Shown here: positions 21,761 to 32,627 of the stretch, one piece after another
Numbering within the stretch: the stretch's first letter is position 1
Layout: every line of letters begins with the position of its first letter
From: Collybiopsis luxurians FD-317 M1
Lineage: Eukaryota; Basidiomycota; Agaricomycetes; Agaricales; Omphalotaceae
Length of the DNA: 64,000 bases
Direction of reading: 5' to 3'
NCBI GenBank assembly: GCA_000827265.1
Contig: KN834755.1
Span: 693,026-757,025, forward strand
Made by a program: the position numbers and the translations under genes
The notes under the pieces: model-generated
What the model was told of the DNA's origin: nothing
What the model saw: only the letters and a program-made list of their open reading frames with translations
Databases searched by the model: none

Positions 21761-22129
21761 TCTTTCAAAGCTCGTTACTATCGGTTATATTTTAATCGGT
21801 GCAAGTAAACTCTATAAGTAATGGGTTTCACAAGTGCAAGTATCATTTCACGTATTGTCTGTTGAATGGGCAATCGGGAAGTATCTGATCGTGCATATTC
21901 GTATATAAGCTCAGGACAATATTCACGGCCCCATCTCATGATCCGTTAAATATATAAAGGTGACGTGGAAACGCTCCGAGCGTATCCATGCATCTGTCTA
22001 TCCAAAAGGTATGAAATCTTTGGACAGTCTACTTGCTGGCTAACAGGTTATATAAAATTTGGCTATGTACTTCGTTTGACCAATATCATTCGCTCCCTTC
22101 CCTCAAGCAAAGGGCCCATAACGCCGCTC

Positions 22130-23647
22130 ATGTCATCCGCTAACTGGGAGTTGCTATGTAGCAATATCTTAACCAAGAAAGCTCGACAATCGTCATTCAT
22201 TTTGCTCACTGTAAGTAAATTTACGTCGAGTTAAAAGATTCATTCAATGACTCACAGTTGATGCATTAGTTTGAAATCTTATTATACGGTCAGTCGTCAA
22301 GTTTTTGAAGCAAAAGTCGGGTGCGCACATGCTAAATCAAATATCTCCAGGGGCATACATAGTTATTTTCGGCCTCTACATATACCTCCAACTTCCACAA
22401 CAAGAACCTAAGCGCATTTATCAAGCATGCCTTCTACTTCTCTTTCTCCTGAGTACTGGAGCTATAGTACTCTCGATCTTGAACTTCGAGCAGCTTGATT
22501 TCTTATGTTCAGACTCTGGGATCGCGGCACTCAAGGAACTTGCCAACTTTGAGTATGTTTTTGTCTATCGTTGAATTCGCTCTTTGGGTCTTAGCAACAT
22601 GATTTAATATACAATTTCAGCGTTGTCCCCGAGGGTATCTATGCTGCTGCATCGTGAGTAGATAAACCTTCCTCGGTAAAGCAGGACTTGCTGATTTTGG
22701 GATCACGCAAAGTATCACAGCGGATGCTTTACTGGTCAGTTCAGGTTGTTCCTGACCAATGGTGACCGTATCTAACCCATTGATAAAGTTGCATCGTTGT
22801 TATGTTGTATGGACCTCCAGAAAGTGGGTTTTAGTTGGACCTACCTTCATGGTTGGGGCTAATGCCGGTGGGTGGCAACCGCTAGACCTTGAGAGAAAGA
22901 GCCAAATCCTAACATTGGCTTAGGAGTGGCAATTACATCTGTAGTTCTACTCTCGATAACAATCATAAATATGTCAGACGACTTCGAAGTTATGTTCAAC
23001 GCAGGAACAGATCTATTCTTTGTGTTATTGGTTGTGAACCTCGCCACTAATCTTATTTTGACGGGACTAATAGGTGAGTCCTGCGCAGTATGTAAACATA
23101 ATACTACTCACTTCAATAAATTAGGGGGAAGATTGTGGTGGCTATCGCGCATCGCTCAGCATTATTTAGGACTTGATTCATCCAACTATAGAAGGAGGTG
23201 CAAGAATATTGTCACAATCATGTTCGTTTTGTTCCATTCGTCGTCGTGAAATCCGTAGCTCACGCATTCTCCATAACATGGCCTGTTTTACTCAGCCTTG
23301 AATCAGGCTTCCCATACATCCTCGCTTTGGCCGCCGGTATTGCCGTCACTCTTATTCATGACTCCTTGGAAAGGTTTGCAATGGCTGCCATATTAACCAT
23401 CATTTTGGTATGTTTTCAAGCGTTAGTTCTGTGCACAAACCCAACTGATCCTCAAAACCAGGGAATCACTTCTACAATAATCATAGTCCGAGTTGATTTG
23501 CGAATCAACACTTCTGACACCGATGAAATGCACCTTAAAGATTCCTCTGATACAGAGATGCAACAGCTGTCATCTTTTCAAGCACGGACCGACTTGGAGT
23601 TTCCTCGGTTTCCTCGGCTTCCTCAACTTAGTGTTTCCACGGCTTAG
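22130..23647 (+). CDS. Multi-pass membrane protein, mushroom 7-TM-like family (paralogue A)
   Basis: Ten exons: 22130-22210, 22270-22288, 22351-22552, 22621-22653, 22713-22734, 22789-22867, 22924-23073, 23125-23221, 23296-23407 and 23462-23647. They give 326 residues and all phases close. The pattern is that of a common agaricomycete integral membrane family of unknown function: YGAYIVIFGLYIY in the first membrane segment, ITADALLLHRCYVVW in the middle, and IILESG formed across the intron 8 junction before a late hydrophobic segment. About seven hydrophobic stretches can be counted. The C-terminal tail is polar and acidic (DTDEMHLKDSSDTEMQQ) and likely cytosolic. The paralogue at 41,862 has the same exon plan, which supports every junction. 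The start is the first ATG in the exon 1 frame that gives a 27-residue exon. Confidence 0.8.
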
Positions 23648-24638
23648 CCATCAAAACTCGGAACTGGAGGAGCTTTCGTTTTACCTACATAGCAAACTAG
23701 CAATTTCCCGCCTTAAATTTAGATTGCAAGGCGGAGCGAAAAAAAGAAGTCCGGTTATCTGCATCGATGAAGGTAGTTCTTGGATGCTTGACCTGTGTTC
23801 TGCCCTTGGACGTGTCCTGCTCTTTCGCCTTTGCTTCTGTTGGACCTGCCATATACTTTTCTCCCTCATCGTCACTTGCCCTAGTGTAGCGTATGTATTC
23901 TCCACTCTTTTCACAGTCCAATCAACTTCAGCTATGATGTGGTGCAAGAACAGCTAAATTTGATTGCGAGATGGAGAAATACTCCATGGTATCAAACATA
24001 TTGCTTTTGGTGCGTGTTCGGTTCCTGGACAAGTTCAGGTCCTCGTCGGATTCGTCATGTACTGTATTGCTTAAAATGGGACCATACGTGCACGGGGGCA
24101 TGATGAATTACACAAAGCACTCAAACATCACAAGTAACAGCTGCCAAGCTACGCGTTATGCATGGAACCTTCAGTGCGGCCCCAGGCTGCGATGGGCACA
24201 ACGTAGCAGTCTGTCCATCAGTACTGCAGTCTGCAGAAAACCAGCAGTGTAATTTTCTTTTCTTTGTTCTGCTTTTTTTTCAATTCTACACCAATTTGTA
24301 CGGCATAGGAGCAAAAAAAAAAAGCTTGACAATAGGGCACTACTAGCACTTGTTCATCACAACTACTAACAGCTGTAAAATCTTTGGAACCAACTTCTCC
24401 CTGGGTGGCATTTCGAAAGGCACCTTAGCTTACCTGAAGGGGAATAACTAGGCATATGGGTACTCCTAGTCTACACTAAGTGTATAGCATGCAACATTGA
24501 ACGGCGGATAGTAAAAAGATCTAAATCTCCTTTCAACATTGGTGAGACCTCAATTCATTGGTATATTGGTATTGAATATCTAGCAAATACATTAAAAAGA
24601 CTTACTTATTGCATAAAACACAGATCATATTTTATAGA
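23648..24638. other. Gene-free region before the pogo element
   Basis: No gene is recognised. Overlapping open frames around 23,493-23,957 conflict with the tail of the membrane protein and are not supported. The part after 24,250 is A/T-rich. Confidence 0.5.
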
Positions 24639-24640
24639 TA

Positions 24641-27600
24641 CAGTGTTCTGGCAGTCCTTGAGACACTGACATTCCTTGATACACTAACTGTAATTTTTTT
24701 TTTCTGAGGCAACTCTCATAATTCTAAGTAGACAGAATTCAAGTATTAGCTCCAATACATATTTAATGTGAGTTCTGGAGCAAACACCTAACATTGTGCT
24801 GAGCGATGAGTCAAATATACCTGATTTTTGGGTGTGCAAACTAGAAAAAACTTGTAGCTTAGTGGCGAGCTATGCTAAATTATTGTATAATGGACTACAA
24901 GTGTAGACTGGGATATAGAGTAGCTATTTGGCTATCATTTGCACTATTCATGTTGGCCACAGCTTGTGAGCAGCTTTGTGCACAATCCAAAGGAAGAAGT
25001 GTGACAGAAAGCTAAAATCAAAGTTTGTGTACAAGTCCATTTAAGTTAGGCTCCCACTCTCAAGCCACTCAAACAAACTTTTGACTCACTCTAAATACTC
25101 AAAATGGTTGGAAAGGCAGAATTGGAGAAGGTGAAAGCCCAGAAGAAGAGAGAGGAGAAATCTGCACAACTAGAACAGGCATATGACTTTTGGAAGAGCC
25201 AGGCTGATCTGCCAGAGAGTCAGCAGCTCTTGAGGTGCAAGATTGCCACCAAGTTCAATGTGGATAAAATAATACTCTCTTGGAGAATCGAGGGCAAGCA
25301 AACTATCCAACAGTTCAATGCCACAGAACAGAAGCTATCTCCCACACAGGAAAATGCACTTGCTGACTGGATTTTACACTCAGCAGAATGCGGTCAACTG
25401 CAAACTCATGCACAGATTAAAACTTATGCAAATGCAATCTTACAGAAAGAGCAGGGACCAGGCTACAGTGAAGTTGGCTTAACATAGATCTATCACTTCC
25501 TTAAATGTCACCATGAAATTTCAATGCACTGGAGCAAATCTCTTGACATGCAAAGGGCTCAGAGCTTGAATCCTGCAGCTGTTGATCACTGGTTTGAGCT
25601 CATAAAAGAAGAGATTGTTGATGCTGGTGTGAAGCCAGAAAACACCTATGGCATGGACAAGTCCTCCACTCCAAGGGGCAATGTTGCAAAAGAATGTGTT
25701 GCAGGTGCGCACAGAACAAAAACATAGCATTGAACAGGAGGCACAAACTGAGAGAATATTACCTCAGTGGTGGCCATCTGTGCCAATGGAACAACACTCA
25801 ATCCAACTGTGATATTCAAGGGACAGAACCTGTACACAAAATGTAGCCAATGCAATGTATGTGTACCAACCAATGTTTCTATGTTAAACTGACCATGAAA
25901 AAGATTCACTGTTTCAGAGAAGGGTTGGACTGATAGTGAAATTATGTGCAAGTGGATCAAGACCAAATTCAATACAAGAAAAGGCAGCTGGAGAGAAGCA
26001 TGTTCTCCTTATGGATGGCCACAGCTCACACTTCACACCCAAGGTCATTGAGTTGCACTAGCACAAAACATCATTATTCTTGGTTATCCATCCCACTGTA
26101 CACATGCCTTGCAAGGGTTGGATGTCATTTGCTTTGCAAAGATGAAGAACAAGAAGAAAAAGTCCATTGCAGACTTTGAGGATCAAAATCAGCATAAAGT
26201 GGGGAAGGCAGATTTTGCATTCATCTTTGGCTGAGCATTCAACATTGCGTTTACTGTCCAGACCGTCAAGATGGCATTTGAAAAAACTGGTATATTCCCT
26301 TTTAATCCAGGAGTTATCCATCTGGAGCAGATGAAGCCTGCCAAGATAACATCAATAAAAGGCTCATTTTCAGTAACCATGAAAAGCCCAGTAAGGGCCA
26401 TCATGAAGAGTTACTGGACTTATCAGCCAACAACATTAGCAACACCACCCACACATGCATGACCTCCCCAGTCTGCCTCATGAAAATGACTGTGCACACT
26501 AGAGCTTGATAGAACACCATCAAAGTGGATGCACATCATGACTGGTCTTAACCTGTCACCAATGCATACACTACCTGCCCAGCCAGCTGCCTCTTCCTCA
26601 CAACTATCTCCCCAGCTTGTTGTGTCTTCCTCCCAAGTACCCATCTCACTGTCTAGACAAGAACAACAGCTACAGGCATCAGAGCCAGAAGATATACCAT
26701 TGGTGTGAATGCACATCATGGCAAGTGAAATGGCATCTACATTGTTGGGTTCTTTCCTGGTTTCCACAAACCCATACACATCCACCACACCTTTTCCTCA
26801 TATGCTTGAAAAAGGGCTGCTTGCCCTACCTGCCCCAGACTGGAGTCTTCTTGTGCAGCCAACTGTCAACAGGTCCCAGAAAGAGCTGGAAGAGAACAAC
26901 TGTAAACTTGTCCAATCTCTTGCAAATGCCCAAGGATATGTTGCAGCATTTTCAGATTGAGAGGAGATCCTGTTAGCACAGATGGTTGTCCAGGATATGA
27001 CTCTTGTCAAGTTGAATGCAGCTCTGCATACCAAGAAGGTGAAAAAGTTGCAGAAGAAAGATAATGAGGTGTTGCTGAATGAAAGGATGGGTAGGCTGTG
27101 AATGGATGCTAAAATTCTGGAGGATCAGCAGAAGAAAAAGGCTGAGAAAGAGCAGGAATTGGTGGAGAAGGAAGCAAGAAAGCAACAGAGAAGTCCAAAG
27201 AGGGCTTTGAAAGGCATGATCAATGCAGAATGGGCAGTTATCAAAGAGAAACACAAGGAAGATGCTGAGAAATGGGAGATGACTTGTGCAGAGCTGAAGG
27301 AGAAGGGGATCAGAGCAAAGGACTTACCAAAGAGACCCTCTCATGAAACCAAAAAATCTCTTGTCGCCTGTCTCAGCAGCAATGACAGCAAAGAAAGTGA
27401 TGAGGAAACAGATGAGGAGTGACACTGGATGTCACTGGGTAGCTTTTCCCACAGGGTATATAATGCTGTCACATCTGGCTCCAAGGACTGCCAAACTGTA
27501 ACAATGGACTCAAATTCTCATTTAATTTATTGTAAATTGTTGTCCTCCCTTTATTGTTGTCAAAAGTAATGTATTCTATTCTAAACTTACTTGGCTTTAT

Positions 27601-27689
27601 GCCTATATACTTAATTTTAAGTGAATCGCAGAGGAGCAAAAGCTGCAAGCAAAATAAAAAGTTTTGTCTCAAGGACTGCCAGAACACTG
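24641..27689. mobile_element. pogo/Fot1-type DNA transposon (Tc1/mariner superfamily), inactive
   Basis: Perfect 24-bp terminal inverted repeats begin CAGTGTTCTGGCAGTCC at 24,641-24,664 and 27,666-27,689. Both ends are bordered by TA (24,639-24,640 and 27,690-27,691), the target duplication of this superfamily. The interior holds a broken transposase (25,104-27,422). Copies of the AAGGACTGCC word near 27,481 may be subterminal transposase sites. The perfect ends contrast with the heavily damaged gene, so it could have been moved in trans. Confidence 0.85.
25104..27422 (+). pseudogene. pogo-like transposase, degenerate
   Basis: The first 127 codons are open and contain a psq-type helix-turn-helix (LLRCKIATKFNV) followed by the CENP-B-like DNA-binding domain (KLSPTQENALADWILHSAE). 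After a stop at 25,485 the frame resumes near 25,500. DDE-domain traces follow: YGMDKSS at about 25,650 and LMDGHSSHFTP at about 26,010, the latter being the second catalytic aspartate region. Pieces such as MAFEKTGIFPFNPGVI (26,271) and a Lys/Glu-rich coiled-coil C-terminus ending at 27,422 complete the layout. Several stops and frame changes separate the pieces, so no functional enzyme is encoded. Confidence 0.8.
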
Positions 27690-27753
27690 TAGTAGCTGTA
27701 AGCAGGCTCAATATGGGCGCATTTTTGAGGAATATTATTACTTGCATTGGTCT

Positions 27754-27978
27754 TGTTGTGGATATCAGATTGATCTATCATTTCGTATATACACAGTTCT
27801 GCATTTGTATTATGTCTTTTGTGTTTTTGTACCCATTGTGTAATTGTACTTTCAGCTTCATTGTTCTACTTATATAGTTCTATGTACACAGCACTTATGT
27901 TTATAAGGACTCAAGTATGTAGAAGAATATAAGCTTTTGCACGCTATTTCTGCAGTCAAGCCTTTATTTATCTCAATA
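27754..27978 (+). repeat. Copia LTR 1 (5' end of the array)
   Basis: 225 bp, starting TGTTGTGGATATCAG and ending TCTCAATA. It contains a TATATAGTTC-type block upstream of the TATAAGGACT and a likely poly(A)/R region. It differs from LTR 3 at five positions (27,800, 27,828, 27,912, 27,913, 27,951). The internal region begins directly with GGTTATGGGCCCCGG, the expected place of the primer binding site. Confidence 0.9.
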
Positions 27979-28088
27979 GGTTATGGGCCCCGGCCCTGAC
28001 TGAAATCTCGCAGCATATACTTAGCTCCTTGTCACTCTCATCCTTCCATACATTTGCCCATCAGTATAACAAGTGATCTACATCTAAC

Positions 28089-31000
28089 ATGGCAGATTCC
28101 ACTAATCCTTACAGAATTCAACATCTCTCTGGTGTCGAGAATTACTCCACCTGGAAGATCAAGATGCTTGATATTCTAACAGATCAGGGTCTTGATGAAT
28201 ACACCCTTGGCACAAATGTCAGACCCAACAAGCCTGATACTGATGCCAATGTTTTAGCTTGGCATAAGAAGGATCGACAGGCACTTTCTGCCATCCAACT
28301 CAGAGTTGGCGATGAACCACTGGTATACATTTCTGACTCACCTACATCTAATCAGGCCTGGAATACCTTATCAGATATGTACCAGACCAAAGGTGCAATT
28401 GGCATTGTGCTAGTACATCGGAAACTATTCTGTGCTCAATGTCATGAAGGTGAAGATATTGAAGAGCACATCCGGACTATGACTAAATACAGGAAGGAGC
28501 TTGCTGGCTTAAATTCTAAGCTAACAGATGATGAGTTTTCTATCACTCTCTTGACTTCCCTTCCTGATTCCTGGGATAACTTCATCCAAGGAATTGACAC
28601 TACATCTCTTGCAGACTCAACCAAGATAGTTGCCCGGATTTTGGAAAAAGCAAATTCCAAAAAGGCCTAACCTAGCTCTGATGATGTTGCACTTGCTGCC
28701 AACAAATTCAGAAATTCAGGTATTCATAACTTGTCTCAATCCAAACTTGCTTGTCATCACTGTGGCCGAGTTGGTCATTTTGTTGATCAATGCTGCAATG
28801 CTGCTGCTGGAAAATCCTATAGTGCACAGCAGAAAAAGAAGAATTATGAGTGTTCACTGCAGAACTGCTCCCATGGCTCTAAGTTCAATTGCGCCCACGT
28901 TTCCCAAGAGAATCCTCAATCTGCAGAAGTCTCTGACTATGCATTCATGAGTGGAGACTCTATTAACAATTTGCCTCCTGATACATGGTTGATAGACTCT
29001 GCTACAACCAAACACATTATCCAAGACAAGTCACACTTCTTCTCTTATGAAGAAACTCCTGGACACAGTGTTAAAGGCTTTGGCCAAACTCCAGCAATGG
29101 GCCAGGGTAGTGCTACTGTTGCAGCCCATCATGGTAAACATGCCTTCAATCTCACTTTACGAGACAGTCTCCATGTCCCAAATGCACCATTTAACCTTAT
29201 TAGTGTGGGCCACATGACACAAGCTGGCTTTACAGCCAAATTTTGTGGTGACTATCTATCAGTCTATTCTCCCAGCCCTTCTTCACATGAAGTTATGCAT
29301 GGAAAACAAGTTGGAAATCTTTATGTGGTCAAGATCACAAAGAGCTCTGCTAGGTTTACCCATTCTCCATCTAATTCTCCTCCAACCATATCTCCTTCTG
29401 AAACTCTTGCATTTTCATCTATTCCCAAGGCATGTTCTTGGCAGGAGTGGCATCAAACTTTGGGCACATGTCACTCAAATCTGTCAAACTCCTCAAGGAC
29501 AAAGGAATGGTCACAGGTATGGTCGTTGACTATGACAGTCCATTAGATTTTAACTGTGATGCCTGTAACTGTGCCAAATCCCATGTCCAAACTTTTCCCA
29601 AAGAGGCAGAACGTAAGTTCACAGAAATTGGTGAAATGACATTCACCGATGTATGGGGACCCGCTCGGACCTATGGTATAAATCAGGAACAGTATTTTGT
29701 TTCATTTACAGATGCTGCTACACACCGCACAATTATCTATTTTCTGAAACAGAAGTCAGAAGTGGAGGATCGTATTAAAGACTATGTGGCTTACATCTAT
29801 ACTCAGACTGGTAAGCATTGCAAAGCATTTCGCTTTGATGGTGGTGGGGAGTACCTGTCAGCCAAGGTCAAGGAATTTTTAACTTCAAAGGGAATTCGCT
29901 GTGAAGTTACTGCAGCATACTCACCTCAGCAGAATGGAGTTGCAGAATGTCTCAACTGCACATTGGTTGAGCATGCTCGTGCTATGTTAGCACAATTTGA
30001 TTTACCACTCTTTCTATGGCCGGAAGCCATAGCTTATGCTGTTTACTTAAAGAACCATTCACCAACTAGAGCATTGGACCGTAATGTCACACCTGATGAA
30101 GCATTCTGGAAGAAGAAGCCAGATGTTAGTACTCTTCATCAATTTGGCACTCTTTGTTGGGTTTTGCGCCAGGATGGCAAAAATCAAAAATTAACTTTGA
30201 AGTCTTGTCCTTTCCACTTCACAGGATTGTCTGATGAATCGCGTGCATGGTGTTATTACAACCCTGAATCATGCTGCATACAGACTTCCCGAAATATTAT
30301 ATTTGGATTTGATAGTGATGATCTATCTGATTTTCCGGTATCTACTACAGATAACACTTCATCGGCACTCGAGGGGGAGCAGAATACATCTGTACAACCT
30401 CAAAAATCTCAGTCCGAGTTGCCGCCAAGAGTGAATACACCAGACATATCAGATTCTAATCCCCATAGTACCAATCCAACCCATCCCATTCCAGATCAAC
30501 ACATCTCCTCTTCCAAGCCATCTATACCTACTCGTACATCTATCCCCCGTGCCAAGAAATCCACTACAATCAATTATCAGCTGTTGAATAATCCAGATTC
30601 CTGCATACCTCGCCGACCAGATGCATGGAAAATTTGGGTACCTGTTGAGGCACCTGCCGAAGATCAGCAACAGGAACCTGAGACTGCCGCTTTTGCATTT
30701 GCAGCAATGCAGGACCTGTTGAATAGTGAGCCATTGACTGTTGCTGAAGCAATGGAATGACCCGATGGACCTAAATGGAAGCAAGCAATGGATGAAGAAA
30801 TTATGCAGCTGAAAAAGCTGAACACATACCAGATCACAGAGTGTCCACCTGACCAGACTGCAATTGCAAATAAATGGGTTTTCCACCTCAAACGCAATGA
30901 GGCAGGGAATATCACATGTTACAAGGCCCAACTTGTGGCCAAGGGTTTTTCCCAAATTCCTGGTATTGACTATGATGAAACTTTTGCACCAGTAGTCCAA

Positions 31001-32285
31001 ATTGAAACCATTAGACTCCTTATTTCCCTTGCCGCACGGTATAATCTCAAAGCACACATCGTGGATGTTGTAGGTGCTTACTTAAATGGGAAACTGGATG
31101 AAGAGATTTATATGGTACAGCCTGAAGGCTATGAAGAATGGCACAGCTCAAGTATGCAAGCTCGAGTGATCTCTTTATGGTTTGAAGCAAGCCGGCCGCA
31201 TTTGGAATCTCACCCTTGACTCTAGCTTTAAAAAACTTGGATATTCACAATTGCTTTCAGATCAATGTGTATATGTCCGCAGATCAGACAAAGGTATTGT
31301 CATTGTTGCAGTACATGTTGACGATATGTCCATTTTTGCATCTAATGATGAACTAATGGATCAAGTTGAATCTGAACTTGAGAAGGAATTTTCTATTAAC
31401 AGACTCGGTGGTTTACGCCAACTACTTGGCATAGAAATTCATTTTTCCTCTGACTCTATCACACTCACACAGACTCAATACCTTATGCGTATTCTACAGC
31501 GCTTTGGTATGGCAGAATGCAAACCAGTTCACACCCCTATGGATACCCATGTCAAACTCGAGAAGTCATCCGATGATGAATCCTTTCCAGAAATCAAAGC
31601 TGTCTACCAGAATATTATTGGATCACTTATGTTTGCTGCTGTCATGACCCATCCTGACATTTCCTTTGCAGTTCAAACTCTCTCACAGTTTAACATTAAT
31701 CCCAGTCCAACACATCTCACAGCTGCCAAGCGAATTCTTCGCTATCTCAAAGGCACACTGAATCTTGGCATCCAATATTCTATTTCCACATCTGATGCTA
31801 ATCCCGAAATCATTGAACTTGATATCTACAGTGATGCTGATTGGGGAAACAGTGTTGATGACAGAAAATCTGTTTCGGGGTATGTGTCAATGCATGCAGG
31901 GGGAGCTGTTACTTGGAAATCCAAGAAGCAACCCACTGTTGCTCTTTCTAGCATGGAGGTCGAGTATTTAGCACTAGCTGCTACTACCCGCGAAGCACTC
32001 TGGCTCCGCATTCTTTTTTCCAAGCTTGGTTTACCTTTCCATCAACCAACAAATATTTTTGTTGATAATCAAGGTACCATTTCTTTTGCTCAGAATTTTG
32101 GATTCCATGCTTGTTCCAAGCATATTGATATTCGGCATCACTTCATATGCGAGAATATCACCTCTAACAAGGTGACAGTCAATTACTGCGCTACTGAAGA
32201 CAATATTGCAGATATTATGACCAAAGGACTCAATCGGTACAAGCACAAACACCTTGTACAATTACTAGGGATGTATCGCACTTGA
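28089..32285 (+). pseudogene. Copia polyprotein, internal copy 1, four lesions
   Basis: The gag part starts at 28,089 (UBN2-like region) and is stopped by TAA at 28,668-28,670. The same frame continues with a CCHC zinc knuckle (CHHCGRVGHFVDQC) and a protease-like LIDSATTKHI. A frameshift near 29,463-29,475 falls in the pre-integrase HxxLGH region. The integrase core follows (FTDVWGP, FRFDGGGEY, NGVAE, so all three acidic residues are present). A TGA at 30,758-30,760 interrupts before the reverse transcriptase. A second frameshift lies near 31,165-31,182. The reverse transcriptase has HVDDM instead of the usual YVDD. RNase H (DIYSDADWG to DIMTKGL) ends at 32,285. The polypurine tract GAGGGGGAG precedes LTR 2. 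It is not autonomous. Confidence 0.9.
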
Positions 32286-32292
32286 GGGGGAG

Positions 32293-32517
32293 TGTTGTGG
32301 ATATCAGATTGATCTATCATTTCGTATATACACAGTTCCGCATTTGTATTATGTCTTTTGTGTTTTCGTACCCATTGTGTAATTGTACTTTCAGCTTCAT
32401 TGTTCTACTTATATAGTTCTATGTACACAGCACTTATGTTTATAAGGACTCAAGTATGTAGAAGAATATAAGCTTTTGCACGCTATTTCTGCAGTCAAGC
32501 CTTTATTTATCTCAATA
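32293..32517 (+). repeat. Copia LTR 2 (shared central LTR, mosaic)
   Basis: 225 bp. At positions 32,339 and 32,367 it has the bases of LTR 3. At 32,451, 32,452 and 32,490 it has the bases of LTR 1. It is therefore a hybrid whose switch point lies between 32,368 and 32,450. It serves as the 3' LTR of copy 1 and the 5' LTR of copy 2. Confidence 0.9.
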
Positions 32518-32627
32518 GGTTATGGGCCCCGGCCCTGACTGAAATCTCGCAGCATATACTTAGCTCCTTGTCACTCTCATCCTTCCATACATTTGCCCAT
32601 CAGTATAACAAGTGATCTACATCTAAC

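Noticed and set aside
23493..23957. 154-codon plus-strand frame overlapping the end of membrane paralogue A
   Set aside because: It runs out of frame through exon 10 and into non-coding DNA. The tail of the spliced gene is better supported.
30449..31057. 202-codon minus-strand frame (and its twin at 34,988-35,596)
   Set aside because: It is the reverse shadow of the Copia integrase/reverse transcriptase region and has no family features of its own.
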